A stretch of 21,773 nt of DNA from Rhizomucor pusillus (taxonomy: Eukaryota; Mucoromycota; Mucoromycetes; Mucorales; Lichtheimiaceae), in contig FWWN02000234.1 in assembly GCA_900175165.2 (NCBI GenBank), positions 1-21,773 on the forward strand. Reading direction: 5' to 3'. Positions 20,801 through 21,773 of the stretch are shown in pieces; the first letter of the stretch is position 1; every line of letters starts with the position of its first letter. Under the pieces are notes generated by a model. It made no database searches, was not told the DNA's origin, and saw nothing but the letters and a program-made list of their open reading frames with translations. Both the position numbers and the translations under genes were made by a program.

Positions 20801-21499
20801 GAATTCGACTTTGAAATTTTCGGGTGTTCAGCATCTGTATTCCCAAAATCCTTGGTGTCTTTGCGCGAAGCGCATGCGCGACGAAGGAGGGCCCGAGCCA
20901 AGCATTAAGGATAAGCATTGAATTCACCTTCCTGTATCCAGCCTTTGCATTCCCGAACCTCGCTGTTGTTTGGTGCGAAGCGCATCGCGACACCAGGAGC
21001 GCTAACACCAAATCAAAGAGTGGATTCCATCGAGCGGCGGTCCGAATAAACTGGGAATTCGACGGCGCCTGTGCTTGCAGTAGCGAAGCGGATGCAAACC
21101 GCCGGAGAATGCAGGTTCATGAAGGCCAAGTGAGTAGCACAACGCCTCGAATTCACTGAAAATATTCCACAAACGTCGAATTACTTGAGCATAGGCTCAT
21201 TTTGATAGTCGACTTTATGCATCGTCCTATTCTCACATCCGGATCCTTCTCGCCTACAATGCCTAATCTTAAGAATCTACGGCTCCGGAACCCAGACAAA
21301 GATGGCGAAGCTGCATGATACAGCGACAATTCAGACTTCCCTGTCCTCAATATCGACGAATCTTCAAAACCGCAAGTAATCAATAAGGTATATCCAATGA
21401 CCTAGAGATATTATCCCTGCTATTAACAGTAAATCTGGAATTTCGATGGCGGATGCATAACCAGATTTTGCATGATTCGGAGTCTCGATGGCGGATGCA
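20801..21499. repeat. Degenerate tandem (minisatellite-like) repeat tract
   Basis: GCGAAGCG recurs at 20865, 20975 and 21083 (spacing 110 and 108 bp), and flanking sequence also aligns (for example TATTCCCAAAATC with CATTCCCGAACCTC, 110 bp apart). GAATTC recurs at 20801, 20920, 21055 and 21149. GCGGATGCA recurs at 21088, 21449 and 21491. The last two copies lie in a 15-bp perfect direct repeat, TCGATGGCGGATGCA, at 21443-21457 and 21485-21499 (42-bp spacing). Copies are diverged and interrupted, so this is an old array or overlapping repeats. Confidence 0.6.
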
Positions 21500-21675
21500 A
21501 ATCCAGCGTTGGGAGAGGCACGCGAGTCTGCTTCGACATGATGCACTATCCAAAGTATACTTTTGAACACTTACGAAATAGGCTTAGAGGTAAGCACGTT
21601 CCGTGGAAGCTCCTGGAGGAAGATAGAAAGCTCCAAATAGCGCTGTACATACGGTACGACATAGAAGATTTGTAG
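21472..21675 (+). CDS. Unrecognised small ORF at the right end
   Basis: This 67-codon frame starts inside the repeat tract and ends with a stretch that reads like protein (WKLLEEDRKLQIALYIRYDI before EDL and stop). It has no recognised domain, and its 5' part is repeat-derived (DGGC appears twice, 14 codons apart, counting upstream of the ATG). GGTAAG at 21589 would be a usable splice donor, so exon structure is open. Confidence 0.2.
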   Translation: MIRSLDGGCKSSVGRGTRVCFDMMHYPKYTFEHLRNRLRGKHVPWKLLEEDRKLQIALYIRYDIEDL

Positions 21676-21773
21676 ACCTTACATGTTAATGGACCGGTTC
21701 ACAAAAGATATTGTACAGTACTGTAAAACAACATTCGAAGTTCCGGATGTAAGCATTGGCTCTGATAACAGAA
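21500..21773. other. Right-edge sequence without a confident gene
   Basis: Apart from the end of the small ORF at 21472-21675, nothing is recognised here. The sequence is AT-rich and runs off the window. Confidence 0.5.

Overview
The window looks like nuclear DNA of a filamentous fungus, most likely an early-diverging (Mucoromycota-type) lineage; this placement is inference. The genes have short introns (about 58-109 nt) with GTAAGT-like donors and CTAAC/CTAAAC-like branch sites. Proteins carry long poly-Gln, poly-Asn and Pro-rich tracts. The set includes a fungal SMN protein, a FAP1/NFX1 protein, an Rrm4-type RRM/MLLE protein and a Zn2Cys6 regulator. No operons, rRNA, tRNA, CRISPR or intact transposon were recognised.

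Layout. Positions 1-1373 hold no confident gene. SMN-like splicing factor, + strand, 1374-2623. FAP1/NFX1-family RING and zinc-finger protein, + strand, 3036-6563. Rrm4-like RNA-binding protein, - strand, 6993-9718, convergent with FAP1. A gene-poor stretch of about 3.5 kb, 9719-13255, with one decayed-looking ORF. Zn2Cys6 transcription factor, + strand, 13256-14552. Mitochondrial carrier, - strand, 14677-15836, tail to tail with the factor and only 124 nt away. A second gene-poor stretch of about 3.4 kb, 15837-19277. Pyrroline-5-carboxylate reductase, + strand, 19278-20324. A right end with a nested inverted repeat (20600-20662) and a degenerate minisatellite-like tract (20801-21499).

The six confident genes were rebuilt exon by exon from splice signals and reading phase. 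All six close into intact ORFs: SMN 293 or 313 aa, FAP1 1110 aa, Rrm4-like 773 aa, Zn2Cys6 390 aa, carrier 298 aa, P5CR 322 aa (287 aa from the second start). Three neighbours (SMN, FAP1, Rrm4-like) act in RNA metabolism, but nothing shows that they are co-regulated. The carrier and P5CR both concern mitochondria, and P5CR has a likely optional targeting leader.

The observations most worth a second look are: an Rrm4-type protein with three RRMs and two separate MLLE domains (the architecture used for endosomal mRNA transport in Ustilago); an SMN protein whose Tudor region is replaced by an acidic, Gln-rich stretch; a P5CR with two in-frame starts and a TATA-like element between which a TSS could fall; and the repeat tract at the right end.
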